Part shown: in pieces, positions 13,901-26,244 of the stretch
How the letters are laid out: the number at the start of each line of letters is the position of its first letter
How positions within the stretch are numbered: position 1 is the first letter of the stretch
Source: Edolisoma coerulescens
Lineage: Eukaryota; Chordata; Aves; Passeriformes; Campephagidae
Direction: 5' to 3'
Assembly (NCBI GenBank): GCA_013397115.1
Contig: VWZW01004023.1
Location: 290,895-354,894, forward strand
Length of the DNA: 64,000 nt
Position numbers and translations under genes: made by a program
Notes under the pieces: model-generated
The model's input: only the letters and a program-made list of their open reading frames with translations
Databases searched by the model: none
Told to the model about the DNA's origin: nothing

Positions 13901-16900
13901 ATAGAGATGATATAATACTCCCCCCTCCCAAAGGATCAAAATAATCACACATTTTCTACTAAAACTATCCATCTTAATTATATTATTGATGAAGGTAAAC
14001 AAAGGTTTTCAAATAGCATGAGTGCATACACATACAAAGTATGAACACACTTTGTATTTACACAACTCATTGCTGAGTATATAAAGATTAAATGTACTAA
14101 AAGAGGAAGCCTAATACATTAAGAAACCTGGTATTACATTTTTTCATTTATAACTCATTCATCTGACTATAACCACTGATAATTCATAGTCCAAATATAT
14201 TGCTTACTGAAAACCAGTACCAGCTGTCCGACAGTTTACATGGATGAAAACGTATGCTCAGAGCTCTTTGAGAAGCAGCCCTATGTGACAGCAGCATATG
14301 ACACAAGTAGGCAACGTGCCTTATAACCACTATGGCTGCTGTAAAAACTGTAAACAGCAGAAGAAATGAAGGAAAGTTTACCCAGAGCTTGTCAATCACA
14401 CACCGAGATTCAACTCTCTCCCATTTTTACTCTCAACTGCAATGTTAGCTACAGACACACGACAGCGTTGTGGGGCTGCCTGCCTATTCCATGTTACAAA
14501 TGTATGCATACACCACGTCTGCTGAGGGTGGTACTGCACGCTGAATGCTTACACCCCCACTGCTATTAACTTCAGCATTTCCATGTGTACACATGTTCTT
14601 GAAAAATATCAAAAGAGTAAATTTATACATTTTTGGCTTTCCACAGGCAAGGCTATCTATCAGGAGTTAGTCTACAAATATAGAAAGTAGATTTTAACTT
14701 CAAGCCCTACTTTTCTCATCATTATAGAAAGCAATTCACATAACAACTTACTGTTGATTTAATCTGTAATGGATTATCAATCAGCTTCACTATATTTTTA
14801 ATTTCCGTTTCTTTTATCAATTCTGCAGGATATTCTTGCTGATTCTGCTGTTCTTTCTCAGATAATTCCTGAAAAAAATGGCAAGTTGTCCAAAAGATCA
14901 GGTGTTTGATGAATAAATACAAGGTATGTTAAAAATAATATAATAAAGAATAAAAACCTTCTGATACTATAGCCTTACAAAAAACTCCCAAACAAACAAA
15001 ACCCCACTATACCCAAATAAGCATACATACATTCCTTATTTTAGTGAGTTCGTTTATTGCTTGTTTATTTCCAGGTTCCAGCTTCAGAACAGCTTCAAAA
15101 TCTGAGTGAAAAACAACACATAAAATGTTGGTATTTCAAGTTACAATGTACACGTGACAGATTTCTAAACCTTGTATTTTCCTTTCATAGCTCTAAAAAT
15201 AATTAAAGGCAGGTAAGTGACAAAATGCGCAGGGTTGGAAGGGACCACCAGTGGGTCATCTGGTCCAGCCTCCCTGCTCAAGCAGAGTCATCCTGGAGCA
15301 TGTGGCACAGGACTGCATCCAGACAGTTCTTAAACATCTCCAGCGAGGGAGACTCCACCTCTCTGGACAATCTGTACCAGTGCTCAGTCACCTGCACAGT
15401 AAAGAAGTTCTTCCTCATATTCAGGTGGAACTCCCTGTACATCAGTTTCTGCCCATTGCCTCTTGTCCTATTGCTTGGCACCATCAAGAAGAGCCTGGCT
15501 CCCTCCGTTTGTTACCTTCCCTGCAGGTACTTGTAGACATTGGTGAGGTCACCCCTCAGTCATCTCAACACTGAACAGGCACAGCGCTCTCAGCCTTTCC
15601 TTATAAGAAAGTCACTCCATTCCCCTGATCATCTTTGTCACCCTCTGTGGGACCCACTCCAGGAACTCCATGTCTCACTTGTCCTGAGGAGCCCAGAACT
15701 GAGCACAGCACTCCACATGTGGCCTCACCAGGGCTGAGTGGAGGGGCAGGATCACCTCCCTCGACCTGTTGGCAATGCTCTTCTCAACACAGCCCAGGAT
15801 TCTATTGGCCCTCTTGGCCACCAGGACACACTGCTGGCTCATGGACAGCTTGTTGTCCACCAGGACCCCTAGGTCCTTCTCCAAAGAGCTGCTTCCCAGC
15901 AGGTCAGCCCCCAACCTGTGCTGCTGCAGGGGTTATTCTTCCCCAGGTGCAGGACCGTGCATCTGCTTTTTGAATTTCAGAAGGTTCTTTTCTGTCCATC
16001 ACTCCAATCCGTCCTTCTGGAAGGCTCACAGCCACCTGGGGTACGGGCCACTCCTTCCAGCTTTGTGTCATCAGTGAATTTGTTGAGGAGGCATCTGCCC
16101 CTTCACCAAGTCATTGATGAACAACTTAAACAATACTGGGCCCAGTATTGAACCTTGGGGGATATCACTAGTGACAGGCCTCCAACTAGACCCTGTGTAA
16201 TTAATTAAGACCCTCTGGGATCTGCTGTTCAGCCAGCTCTCAATCTACCTCACTGCCCACCTGTAAGTCATCCTAACACCTATATTATGACCTACTTTTT
16301 AAACAAACTTTTCAAACTATTTCTTACTATTTATCATAAATAGCAACAGCTGTAATTTCACACAAAACTGTCCTCCTGTTATGTGGGTATCAACACCCGA
16401 GTTTTTATACATATTCAGTGAAATCCAACAGAAATCCCTTAATTCTTAACTTTTACACCGATAATCTCAAGTCAGAAGAAAAATATCAGGATGTCTTATA
16501 CTTACCTATCACATTTAGACTATTTCAAAGTCATACCTTGAATAGCTTCCTTTAGCTTTCCAAGAGCAACTCTGGCAGCTCCTCTTCTGGCAAAAGCTTT
16601 AGAATAGGAAGCATCTAAGAGCAGAGCTTGTGTGCAGTCATCTTCTGCCTCTTTGTACCTCAGCAAAAGTATAGTACAAAATTAATAATCAGCTTCAACA
16701 GGCAGTTTCAACTGAAAAGACAGAGCTACCCAAACCAATTAAAATATAAAGGAAGATCTTCATTACCTACATACATAAAGACATCACTGAGTGAAAATGC
16801 GAAATAAAAAATTCCCATAAAATATGATTTTTCATCACCTTGAAATTTCAGCTGTATATTTTAGTATCTCATAACAAAGTGCTGAATCCTTTTAGCACCA

Positions 16901-19900
16901 CAAAAATTCACATTCTCTGTAAAATAAAACCCACTTTAAACTTTTCAGAGCAGAGTCCACTTTAAAAATTCAACAAAGTCAGTACCATGGCTTTGTACTT
17001 CTGAAAACCAGAAATACCATTACAAACAAAGAAAACGTTCAAGAAAGAAGCAGCAAGCACACATGAGAATAAATTTCTCTACATTTGGAATTCTGTGAGT
17101 TGTCCTTAAGTATTTCAGAATGAGAATTCAGTATATCCTTGCATTAATGTCATTTGCTTCATTTTAAGATTAAATTTCCTCATCCCATTTATATTGTTAC
17201 ATTAGATCATGATTCCACTATATGCTTATTAAAAGTATTTTCATTCACTCCTCTTCTCCACTTTCAAACTATCATTAAATTTATGCAAATTAATTTTTAT
17301 TTGCAGTTCTCACCAGTACTAGCAGTTTGTAAGAATACCAGTGGGCTTTTGTTGCATTTTATGTTTGCTCCTCTTTGAAATGTAAAGACCCATGATACAA
17401 GATTTCTCATAGAGAATCAGTTTTCTTGCTTGGTCACTCAAAGTATCACTTCTACTGAATCTCACAGAAGATTATTTGCATTAGGATGTCCTTTAAATTT
17501 CAAGTATTGTGTCAGAAATACTATCCATGCAACCTATCTTATCCTAATTTGAGATCAAGGTACTGTCTACAGATATTCAGCCATGTCACATTAAAACAGA
17601 TGACCAACATAAGGCTCTGCTCTCTGCTTCTCATGCTACCAGCTTACAAGTTTTAAAATACCACAAGATCACAGAGTCAAAAGAAGTTCACACGTAAAAA
17701 ATGGCCATATGGAACTTATCTAATTTGTTAGAAAGTATTAATTGCACTACAGTTTCTGGGTTATTTGGATAAAACTTAATTAAAAATAAATAAGCAACAC
17801 ATACGTGCCTCCATCAGTGAAGTAAAAAAAATATTTTAAAAGGAACAATTTCCAGAAAAAGCTTACATTCACTCCCTCTAAAGTCAGAAGTTATAATCCG
17901 CTTCTTTTTACAGTGCAACATTTAGTAGCTGACTGGGTTTCACAGTCAAAGACAAAGCTCTGGGCAGTTCCTTTCAGAAAGGTGAGTATCTGAATTTTGT
18001 ACATAGAATAAATTAGCACCAGTATGAAATAATGGTTTCTGAAGTTGGATTTTTGTTTTTCTATCAGAACTTGTTTCATACAAATTGCATTTCAAGATCA
18101 CACATACAGATTTATTCCCTCTCCTTTACTGCTTTCAACATGATTTATTCTATACTGAATTCTAACAAAAATTAGAATTGACAATAACTCGAGTGAAAAT
18201 CTACTGGATCATTACTCCTCCTGATTTACAATGAACAAACAATACAGCATATGCAATTCCACTTACTTCTCAATCTTTAGGTAGGCCATGGCTCTGTTAG
18301 CTGGCAGTAGTGCATTGGTGCCATCTGCTGCAATACCACGGGTGTAACACTCTATTGCAGCCTCGTACTTTCCTTCTTTGAAATAACCGTTACCCTGGAA
18401 TATTTAGGTCAGAAAAAAAACCCAGCATTGAGAAAGTCTAGTGCAATGAACTTTTTCTTATCCCTTTTAGCAGAGAGGATCACAACATTACAAAGATGAA
18501 TCGCACACAACACCCACATAAGGGCAGACAGTTACGGTGTATTTCTTCCTACCTAAGTTTGGAGGCAGAACAGAAAAAGTACCTCAATACTTTAAGGATA
18601 AAAAAAACTTTGCTACATGCATAGTTCCAATGCACACTTGTAAGTCCACAACTTGTTATTTAACTTTATGCTTGATGTGCAGGATAACCTACCCCTGTTC
18701 CTGAATGTGAACACAAGCTGAACCTTTACAATTCCCCTTTCAAGATGATTTTTTGCACTGCACAAATTCATCTTTATCCTGCTCGATAAAACTTACCCTC
18801 AAATATTACTTGGGTCCAAATGTTGTTGTTGTTTTCTAATTAATGCTCCATACAAGAAAATTACGGTTTTTTGGTTTGTTTCTGGGGGACTAAAATTACC
18901 TTTTGCTTCTCAGTATTAATTTGAAGCTGCACATGGCCCTTTGCTACTACTCTACTGACTGAAAAATAAAAGAAAGGCCACAGTTCAGACTTGACAGGAT
19001 CCATATTGTCAGGAACAAGCCTGCAGTGAGTCAGCTCTGCTGCCAATGAAGTACTGCATTAGACTGAAATTTCTCTTCTGTGACCTATTCAAACTCTTGT
19101 TCCTTAATACATACTTTCATTCTTATCTGACTAATTACCTCTTACAACCAGTACAGCAAACCTGAATAATGATAACGAGTCAGAACTTACATAGCTAGGC
19201 AAGTTAACAGAAAAATTTTGGATTATGGAATGGAATGGAATTTTGGTTTTGGTAATGGAATAACTACTATTCATCATGTAGTAAGTTTCAAAACAAGAAA
19301 TAGTCCACAACTCCACTTGGACAAGCAAGCATCAAAATGCTTATAATAATGGAGATACGGGATCTTTGCAAAGTACAGTTTAAGTTCTACGTGTCTTACC
19401 ATGTATTTGAAATTTAGCTCATACAGTTTGGGCTGTAAAAGCTACCTTTTATATTTATTCCTCCAGATGAATTCAAACAGAACTCACTGTCCCACTCACC
19501 TTCCTAGAGCCCAAAAAGGGAAACATGAAGGTAACATCAAGGACATTCCATTTATGAAGTTCAAGGCAGTGTCAGGTTTAATTTATACATTTGAATAACT
19601 AACAGCACAACACAACCCTTTTCTTTGCTAGGTCTCCTGCTCCACCACAACCTGTGACTTACAAGATCTTTTTCTGCAATTGCCTTCTGCTTGCGTTGCT
19701 GGTCTTCAATGCACTGCTTCTCTTCATCTGTTAGTCCTGTTCTGATCACATCTTCAAACTCTTTTTGTTCTGAACTTTCTTTTGATGAAAGAGCCTGTGA
19801 AGATGTAATTTTTCCCCCTCAGTAAGTATTTTCCCCTACTTAAACATTTTCAGAACATAAATGACAATAATTTCTAAACTTTTAAGATAAGAAAATCTGC

Positions 19901-22900
19901 CAAGCTTTTTAACTGAAGTGCCTATGTTGTAAATTGAATGCAAATGGAAGAGAAATTTAAAAACAATTTTAAATTATTTCTTGAAAGTATTTCTATGAGG
20001 GACTATGAGTCAGAATAATGCTTGGTAATAAGAAGTATGTAACTTCTGAAGCACAATGTGAAATGACTCATGGAACCTGTTTGTACACAGTCCAATTCAG
20101 ATATCATTTATTTCTTCAGCTACTGGAGACTTTGTGTCTTCATTCTGTAAATAAATTTTTCAAGCACCTTCAAAAATACAGTTTTTTAAGGTGTAAGTAC
20201 ATTCATACAGTAGTGACAGGTGAGCTTATATTTACTAAGGTCACCATAATCAACATTCTCCTCCCTGTCATGAAAGGGATCTGACTTACACAAAAGTATT
20301 TTGTTCTGTTTTTAGAACAGATTTCTGGTTTGGCTGACCACAGCAACCAGTGGGACTACAAGCAGGCTAGCAGTGTAGTTTTATGGCCAAGAGAATACAG
20401 GGGTTCGCTCATGTCCTGTGCTTCATTATACCAAAATACTAAGCATGATTGAAAAAAGCATTAACACAGGGGGTAGAAAACGGGGGAAAATTAAAATATA
20501 AACCAACCAGCCAACCCACCAAAACCCAACCAACCACCCAAAGAAAACCAACCAACCAACAACAACAAAAAACTCCAAAAATCCCAGATGGTGCACACAT
20601 ACAGTCTTAGTCCGCCGACCCACTATTACACTGATGTTTGCAAATGTGTGAGTTTCTCCAAAAGAAACTCCATTAAAGATTTTGACCTCAGTGAACTTCA
20701 CATGCCAGAAAAAGCATGTGAGAATTTGTCGAATCAGTTCTTGTTACAAATAAAAATTGACACAGATATAAACTGAACAGGGTGTATTAATTTATGTTAG
20801 GGCCTATTAATCTTATTACCTGATCAATTTTCTTCAGTTCATTTTTTGCTTCAAAGTTGTTTGCATCCAGCTCCAAAACTTTTTCATAATCTATCAGAAG
20901 ACCGGAAAAATATGTTTCAGGTAGGAAGCACAAACCAGTAAGCAAAGCATTCTTTTGCGATAGTCCTTTTCTGTAGCTACCCAAGAAGCCTGAGGTGTTT
21001 CAAGGAATACATTATTCTGTAACAGTTAAAGCTGAATTATTCTAGAACTAACATCTACAGCTATCATTTGGACTTGCTACTTGAATTTTACCTTGCCAGA
21101 AGAATATGCAACATGGTATTTCATTTCTTTGTTTATACGAAATGAAAACTAAATTCCTACAGCAAAGAAGCAGATCCCACAAGTTTCTTTGTATTTTAAG
21201 AAAACAATTTTAAAAAGACCCACCTTCTTTAGCACCTTGAAAATTTTTCAAAGCAAAGCGAGCAGCCCCTCTTCTTGCATAAGCCTTGATGTAAGTTTTA
21301 TCTAAAGCGAGTGCTAAATTGCAGTCAGATTCCGCAACAGAAAACCTATCAAAAAAATGATTGAGTAGTTTGGACACATCTAGGTAACAAACCCCAAAAC
21401 TTCAGTAGTTTATCTTACTCTGAGCCTCTCCAGGTTCTTGGTAACATGGAAATCTTACATGCTTCAGAAGGGGCACAAACCATTTCTTTTTTTTACATTT
21501 ACATATTTCTTGATTCAGAATACATCAAAACAAGAAAGGAAAACAGTGGTCAAGAATCTTTACTGCCACAGAAAGAATAACCAACTCCCCTGTATCCTTT
21601 CTTCACTCAAAACAAATCAAAGCCTTAGAAACAGAGCTCACTGAACCTGAAAGGCAACTTCACTTTCTCTTCCTCTTTTTTCTTCAAGTCTTACACACTC
21701 TAACACAGAAGATGGCAAGCTTCTAGTGTGCAAGCAGAGGAAAAATTGATGAGGGAGACTACCAGTTTACTCCTCCTGGCAATTCCTATTTTACTTTGTA
21801 ACTGGAAGGCAGGTTGCAACAACAGCCTTACACAGACTGCAACACAGCATGATGTATAAATCAAGAATTAAAACTAGATCAAATATCTGAAGGTAGCATT
21901 TCAAGTAAGAAAATATTACAGATTTAACAGTGCAAGTCTTACTTTTTCATTCTATAAAAAGCTGATGCTCTGTTTGTGGGCAATACTGGATTGTACGGAT
22001 CAGAATGCATCCCTCTAGTATAGCACTTTATAGCTTCATCAAAATTTCCTTGTTTAAAGTAGTTATTACCCTGTGAATAGAAAAAAAGCCTTTTCAGCAA
22101 GTTACTGTACATTGGCAGACACATTGCTAATTTAAAACCCTAAAAAATCAAAGTTTTTATTTTAGAATGCTTAAATATTTAACATTTCTCATGAAGTACT
22201 GCTTTACCTTGAAATATGCTTTCTAACTAATATATTCTAAGTGTCCCATATTAAATAATTCTCATGATACATTCTATAACATGGGTCTATAAAATATTGA
22301 TTTTCAGTATCTGTAGGTCATTTCCAGAAACCTGTAACAAGCACATACATCACTACTTAAAGTACTGTTTTTTTTTTTTTTTTTAAAGTTTTTAGTAACT
22401 AGATTTGTCATCTTTGCTTTCCAAGTCAATATTCTCATTTCTGCCTCCTCTGGGACACAACTTTTATCTCATGCACCCTCAACGACTCCACTGCAGCCGA
22501 GATAATAATGGCTAAAGATAAGTCAATTTCTTAGTGTAGGCTGCAGATTACAAGTCAAGGAATTTCCACAGCAGCAGGGACAGAACACAGATATCGCCCA
22601 TGCAGACAATTTAAAACAAACAAACACACAACCAACCCTGCAAAAACTCAAACCAAAGCTAAAACTACTAAAGTCAAGTATTGACTGACAGATGCGTTAG
22701 GTGATTGCTTACAAACAAAGAAGTTTTTCAAAAACACAGAAGCTGCTACACAACTTCGCCTCCTTCTCGTGGCAATGAAGCCTAAGACAGATCTCTCTCT
22801 GTATCCTACCTTATTCAGTAAAACTGAACCAATATGAACTTGCCATTACTAAAGCAAAGAAGTTCACCCATCATTCCCAGATGTACTGGCCTCACAAAGG

Positions 22901-24639
22901 GACTATTTTTAAATTCTTGCAGATTTAGTTTGGGGCATTCAGATGTTGTGTTCAGGTAAAAAACAGTTTGCTCTATATCAAAGCAAAAAATCATGAATAC
23001 ATTTATCATCAAAAGCATACATTAATTAGAATCTGACAGGCTTGCTGCTACCGCCAATGAGAAGGAATAGAACTGCAGTGAGACTTTTCTATTTTGGAAT
23101 AATGGGCAGGAAAACAGACAGAAAGACTTCCAAACAGGCAACTTTTTTACCAGATGTCTCAGTGGATGATCTTTTAAAAGAATATTGCAAATGCTCCTAT
23201 ACCTAAATTGCTACTTTACCAATAATAAACATCTGTAATTCTGTAACCTTTTCCTTCTCTGCAAGAGCCTTTTCTGCATCTATACGAATTCCATCTTCTT
23301 CAGAGTCTGATTCTGGAGACACAGAGTCATGAGTACTATCTTCTTTATCAAGTTCTTCAAGTATTTTATCCTGGAATCAGAAAGAAAACCAAAACAACCC
23401 GTTGTCTTCATTATAATTTAACAGTGCAAAATAATACAAGTAAGATTTTAGGAGAATTATTAATGTGTCCTCCAATACTCACAGTTGTGTTTAGTGTTAC
23501 ATTCTACTATAATTATAACCTTTTAATAGGCTTATTGTTAAAACAGATTTTTTTCCCCTTAAACTCAAATTCAATCTGCTGCGTGAAAGCACAGTCAACA
23601 GAAAACCAAGTATTTATCAATATTAAACACAAAACCTTTTTGGCAGAAAGCTACCCTATGTTCATACAGTACCCAGCACAGTAAGATACTGACTGGTGGA
23701 CTGAACTCTCAGCACTGCAACAAAATCTTATTTAACACAGAATCAAGCGGGGACAAGACTCAGGTAACAAAGCTATGACTCACCACATCAAGTTTTCCCC
23801 ATGCTTCATAATCGTAAGACTTGATCTTGTTTTTCTTGTTTTCCTCAGAGGTTATCTTTGAAGGGACTTTATTTTTGCTTTTCTTCTTTTTCTTAAAAGC
23901 TTTGTTTCGAATTGGTGGCAAATTCTAGATTGAATTAAGTAATTTATTATAAAACAGATGTGTGAAAATCACTTGCACTGAAGAATCTACAGTACCTGTA
24001 TCTAGACAGTGTATCCATCTATCAGCAAGCTGTTCTCATGAACTCTACAAAACCACTAAGAACAATAAGCATAAATCTTTCAACACATAAAAGCAAATAT
24101 TACATGTATGATATGAAGCTGAGTTTTGCAAGACGACTCTCTTCAGAGTATCGCTGAAGAATAACTTCAACATACTAAATGTCAGCAGCAAATTAGCAAT
24201 ACTGATGCTGCAAACAGAAATATTCTCATAGATCTACCCAGAACCAATAAAAAAATTTACTGACCTCATCACCTCCAGAGGCTACTGCCCCACAGCTCTA
24301 CTGGTGGTGCAGTTTACAGAGGAATCTCTGGTTTACTTCAGATGAAGGACACATCATGGATTAGTTCGTGCCTTCTATTCAGATATTTTAAGTCAACAAT
24401 AGTAATTCTGCTAAAGCAAAACGTAATTATTATGAAAACTACCCCAGTATGAATAGCTGTGTTGACACTGGTCTTGTGTTTTTTACCTCTTCTGGGACCC
24501 CACTCTGTTTCCTGAGTTCAGAATCCACTTCTTTAATATCTTTTTCCCAGCTCTCCAATTCTCTCATAAAATCCTGCAGCTCTTCAGCATTTTGCTTCAC
24601 TTGCAGCTGCAGTTCTATCGCTTTATTTGGTGTGCTCAT
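7992..24639 (-). CDS. RPAP3: RPAP3, RNA polymerase II-associated protein 3 (16 coding exons, 668 aa, complete)
   Basis: Scaffold of the cytoplasmic R2TP/PAQosome co-chaperone, which links HSP90/HSP70 to RUVBL1/2 and PIH1D1 for assembly of RNA polymerases, snoRNPs and PIKK kinases. Coding exons, in transcript order: 24639-24487, 23924-23784, 23370-23248, 22070-21943, 21345-21224, 20890-20820, 19794-19663, 18394-18267, 16658-16537, 15101-15031, 14868-14752, 12958-12747, 11597-11402, 10778-10681, 9270-9170, 8083-7992. All have AG/GT borders and compatible phases, and total 2007 nt. Residues 1-51 (MSTPNKAIELQLQVKQNAEE...) match the human N-terminus. A lysine-rich stretch and an acidic serine stretch follow (about 60-130). 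TPR domain 1 is at about 137-246 and TPR domain 2 at about 288-397, each with GNxYF, NRA and ARRGAAR clamp motifs. A variable linker leads to the RUVBL-binding RPAP3_C domain (about 546-640; PPIPANSFQLESDF, then FEILQRLSELKRFDMAVMFM). The protein ends in KKKYGIFS. Human RPAP3 is 665 aa, so this copy looks full length and intact. Confidence 0.96.
15225..16275 (-). mobile_element. CR1 LINE fragment (about 1.05 kb) in an RPAP3 intron
   Basis: Sense lies on the minus strand, the same as the host gene. The minus frame at 15914-15675 encodes the typical CR1 C-terminal stretch (GADLLGSSSLEKDLGVLVDN, KRANRILGCVEKS, LHSALVRPHVECCAQFWAPQ). The 3' end reads on the plus strand as GGGTTGGAAGGGACCACC. The copy is 5'-truncated and broken by stops. 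It lies in the intron between the coding exons at 16658-16537 and 15101-15031. Confidence 0.93.
20501..20575. repeat. CCAA/CAA simple repeat in an RPAP3 intron
   Basis: Imperfect CCAA units followed by AAC units; the minus strand reads as GGTT/GTT repeats. A short low-complexity tract with no coding potential. Confidence 0.85.
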
Positions 24640-24645
24640 CGTAAT
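24640..24645 (-). other. RPAP3: RPAP3 5' UTR segment upstream of the start codon
   Basis: Reading the minus strand, a TTTTGGCAG acceptor ends at 24646 and leaves six bases (ATTACG) before the ATG at 24639. The start codon therefore lies near the 5' edge of exon 2, and the rest of the 5' UTR must come from an upstream exon in the CpG island. The ATG is supported by the close match of the following residues to the human N-terminus. Confidence 0.75.
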
Positions 24646-26154
24646 CTGCCAAAATTCAAGGAAAAAAGCCTTCTAAAAAGAAGTTGGAAGTATGCAGTGA
24701 AGGAAGCTAGCTACTTCAAAATTACAATTCAGAACCCCCCCCTCCCTTGTGAACTGTGNACAAAAATCTGAAAGGATGAAGCAAACGTTTTGAAAACAAT
24801 CATGATTATGTAACTTGTGATGAGCTAAATACAAACTTAGACAAAGAGAGTTATGAATGGTTGCTAACTATAACCTCTTGACAGTAAGCTTCAGGATCTG
24901 TTACAAGCCTCATGGAAGTATAAATAAGCTATTTGTAGAGACACTACACATAAAGTTTTTAAGGAAGAAAAAGGTCTAGATTATTTAACATGCTTTATTA
25001 ACTTTATTTTTCACACCTAATAAGGCAATAATCTAGTAGAACAGCAATATAAAAATTTATGAGCCAAACACAGTTAATGATTTCTGTGGTACAACGTGCT
25101 ATCTGTATTACAGACAAGGGCCTCAAAGAGATGGAAAAACACACTGCATCATTACTACTGAACTAATGCTACCAAAGCAGAAATGTTTTTACACACTCAG
25201 GAATAAGCAGCTGAGCAGATACTTTGCTGCAGCAGTTGTACTTCTCTCTAGTTCATACATATGGGGTGACATGCTTACCCTGAGCAACATACTAGGTCTA
25301 TTTGAAAGGAAGCAGAAACAAAACTTTCAGTGAAGTGAAAAATACATAGCTTTCATCAGCTTTCCAATTAAAGAGCTTACTATACTCTTTTCCACCTTCA
25401 ACTGTTGTACCATATCGAACTACCTCTGTAATCCGTCTGTTAATTTCATGCAACCTGGGCATGGACACAACAAATATTCCATCCAGCCTAACACACCTAC
25501 GTAGCTAGAACAAGACACTTAAAAAGATGCAAGAAAATACTTTGTGATCTGCTGAACTTTTCTTTTTCCTGTCACTGACTAAAATAGTATTCTCATGAAT
25601 CCGAAAATCTAACATGAAATCTGTCTGTTTGTTCTCTGCCATTCTAAAGCATCTTGCTCAGGTGTACAAAGTCAGCCTGCTCCATCACCCACCAGCCGGA
25701 TACAACTTAGCAACGACCTTAACCCACGCACCGACAGCAGCCTCTTTGCGGCACAGCTCTCACACCCTTCAGGGCACTTTTATTCGAATCTCAACGCTGG
25801 GCCCTTCCAACACCCGAGGGCTGCTGGTTCCAGTGATTCCCTTGGAGCGGCGGCACCACGCCGGCGGCCTGGCCGGCAGCACGGGCCCGCCCTGGAGCGG
25901 GTCCCGAGGCCGTGCCTCAGGAGGCCCCGAGGCAGAGCAGCCCCTTTGAGCCTCAACATCCGCCTCTGCACCGCCCGCAACTTGCAAGCGAGGCCTTGAC
26001 TCCATCGGGGTGAGCTCCCCCTCGCCTCGCCTCGCCACCCAACGCGGCCAAGCCGCCCGTGGACCACAAGGGATGGGAATGCGGCTGCGGGACGGCGCCG
26101 CCAGGGGGTTCAGGCATCGCACACCCCGCTTGTCCCGTGCCGCCGCGGCCTCAC

Positions 26155-26178
26155 CTGCGCCGTGCCGCGGCTCCTCCC
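26155..26178 (-). other. RPAP3: RPAP3 untranslated exon 1 (3' part; the 5' part runs into a gap)
   Basis: On the minus strand GCGCAG is followed by GTGAGG at 26154, a strong consensus donor inside the CpG island. It faces the acceptor at 24646 across a 1.5-kb intron. No other donor of similar quality was noticed upstream of the coding exons. The transcription start lies in or beyond the N run at 26179-26202. Inferred from splice signals only; a 5' RNA read would settle it. Confidence 0.6.
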
Positions 26179-26202
26179 NNNNNNNNNNNNNNNNNNNNNN
26201 NN
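26179..26202. other. Assembly gap (24 N) in the shared promoter
   Basis: A run of 24 Ns lies between GC-rich flanks, the usual dropout of GC-extreme sequence. Its true size is unknown. It probably contains the start sites or 5' UTRs of one or both genes. Confidence 0.95.
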
Positions 26203-26244
26203 GATCGCGGCCCCGGGCTCCGTGTGCGGCCGGCAGGGCCGGCC

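Noticed and set aside
15225..16151. Plus-strand open frames of 65-112 codons over the CR1 element
   Set aside because: These are antisense shadows of the CR1 coding strand.
8057..24639. Possible snoRNA genes in RPAP3 introns, as in many housekeeping hosts
   Set aside because: No intron showed a convincing paired C/D or H/ACA box layout by eye. A covariance-model search would be needed.
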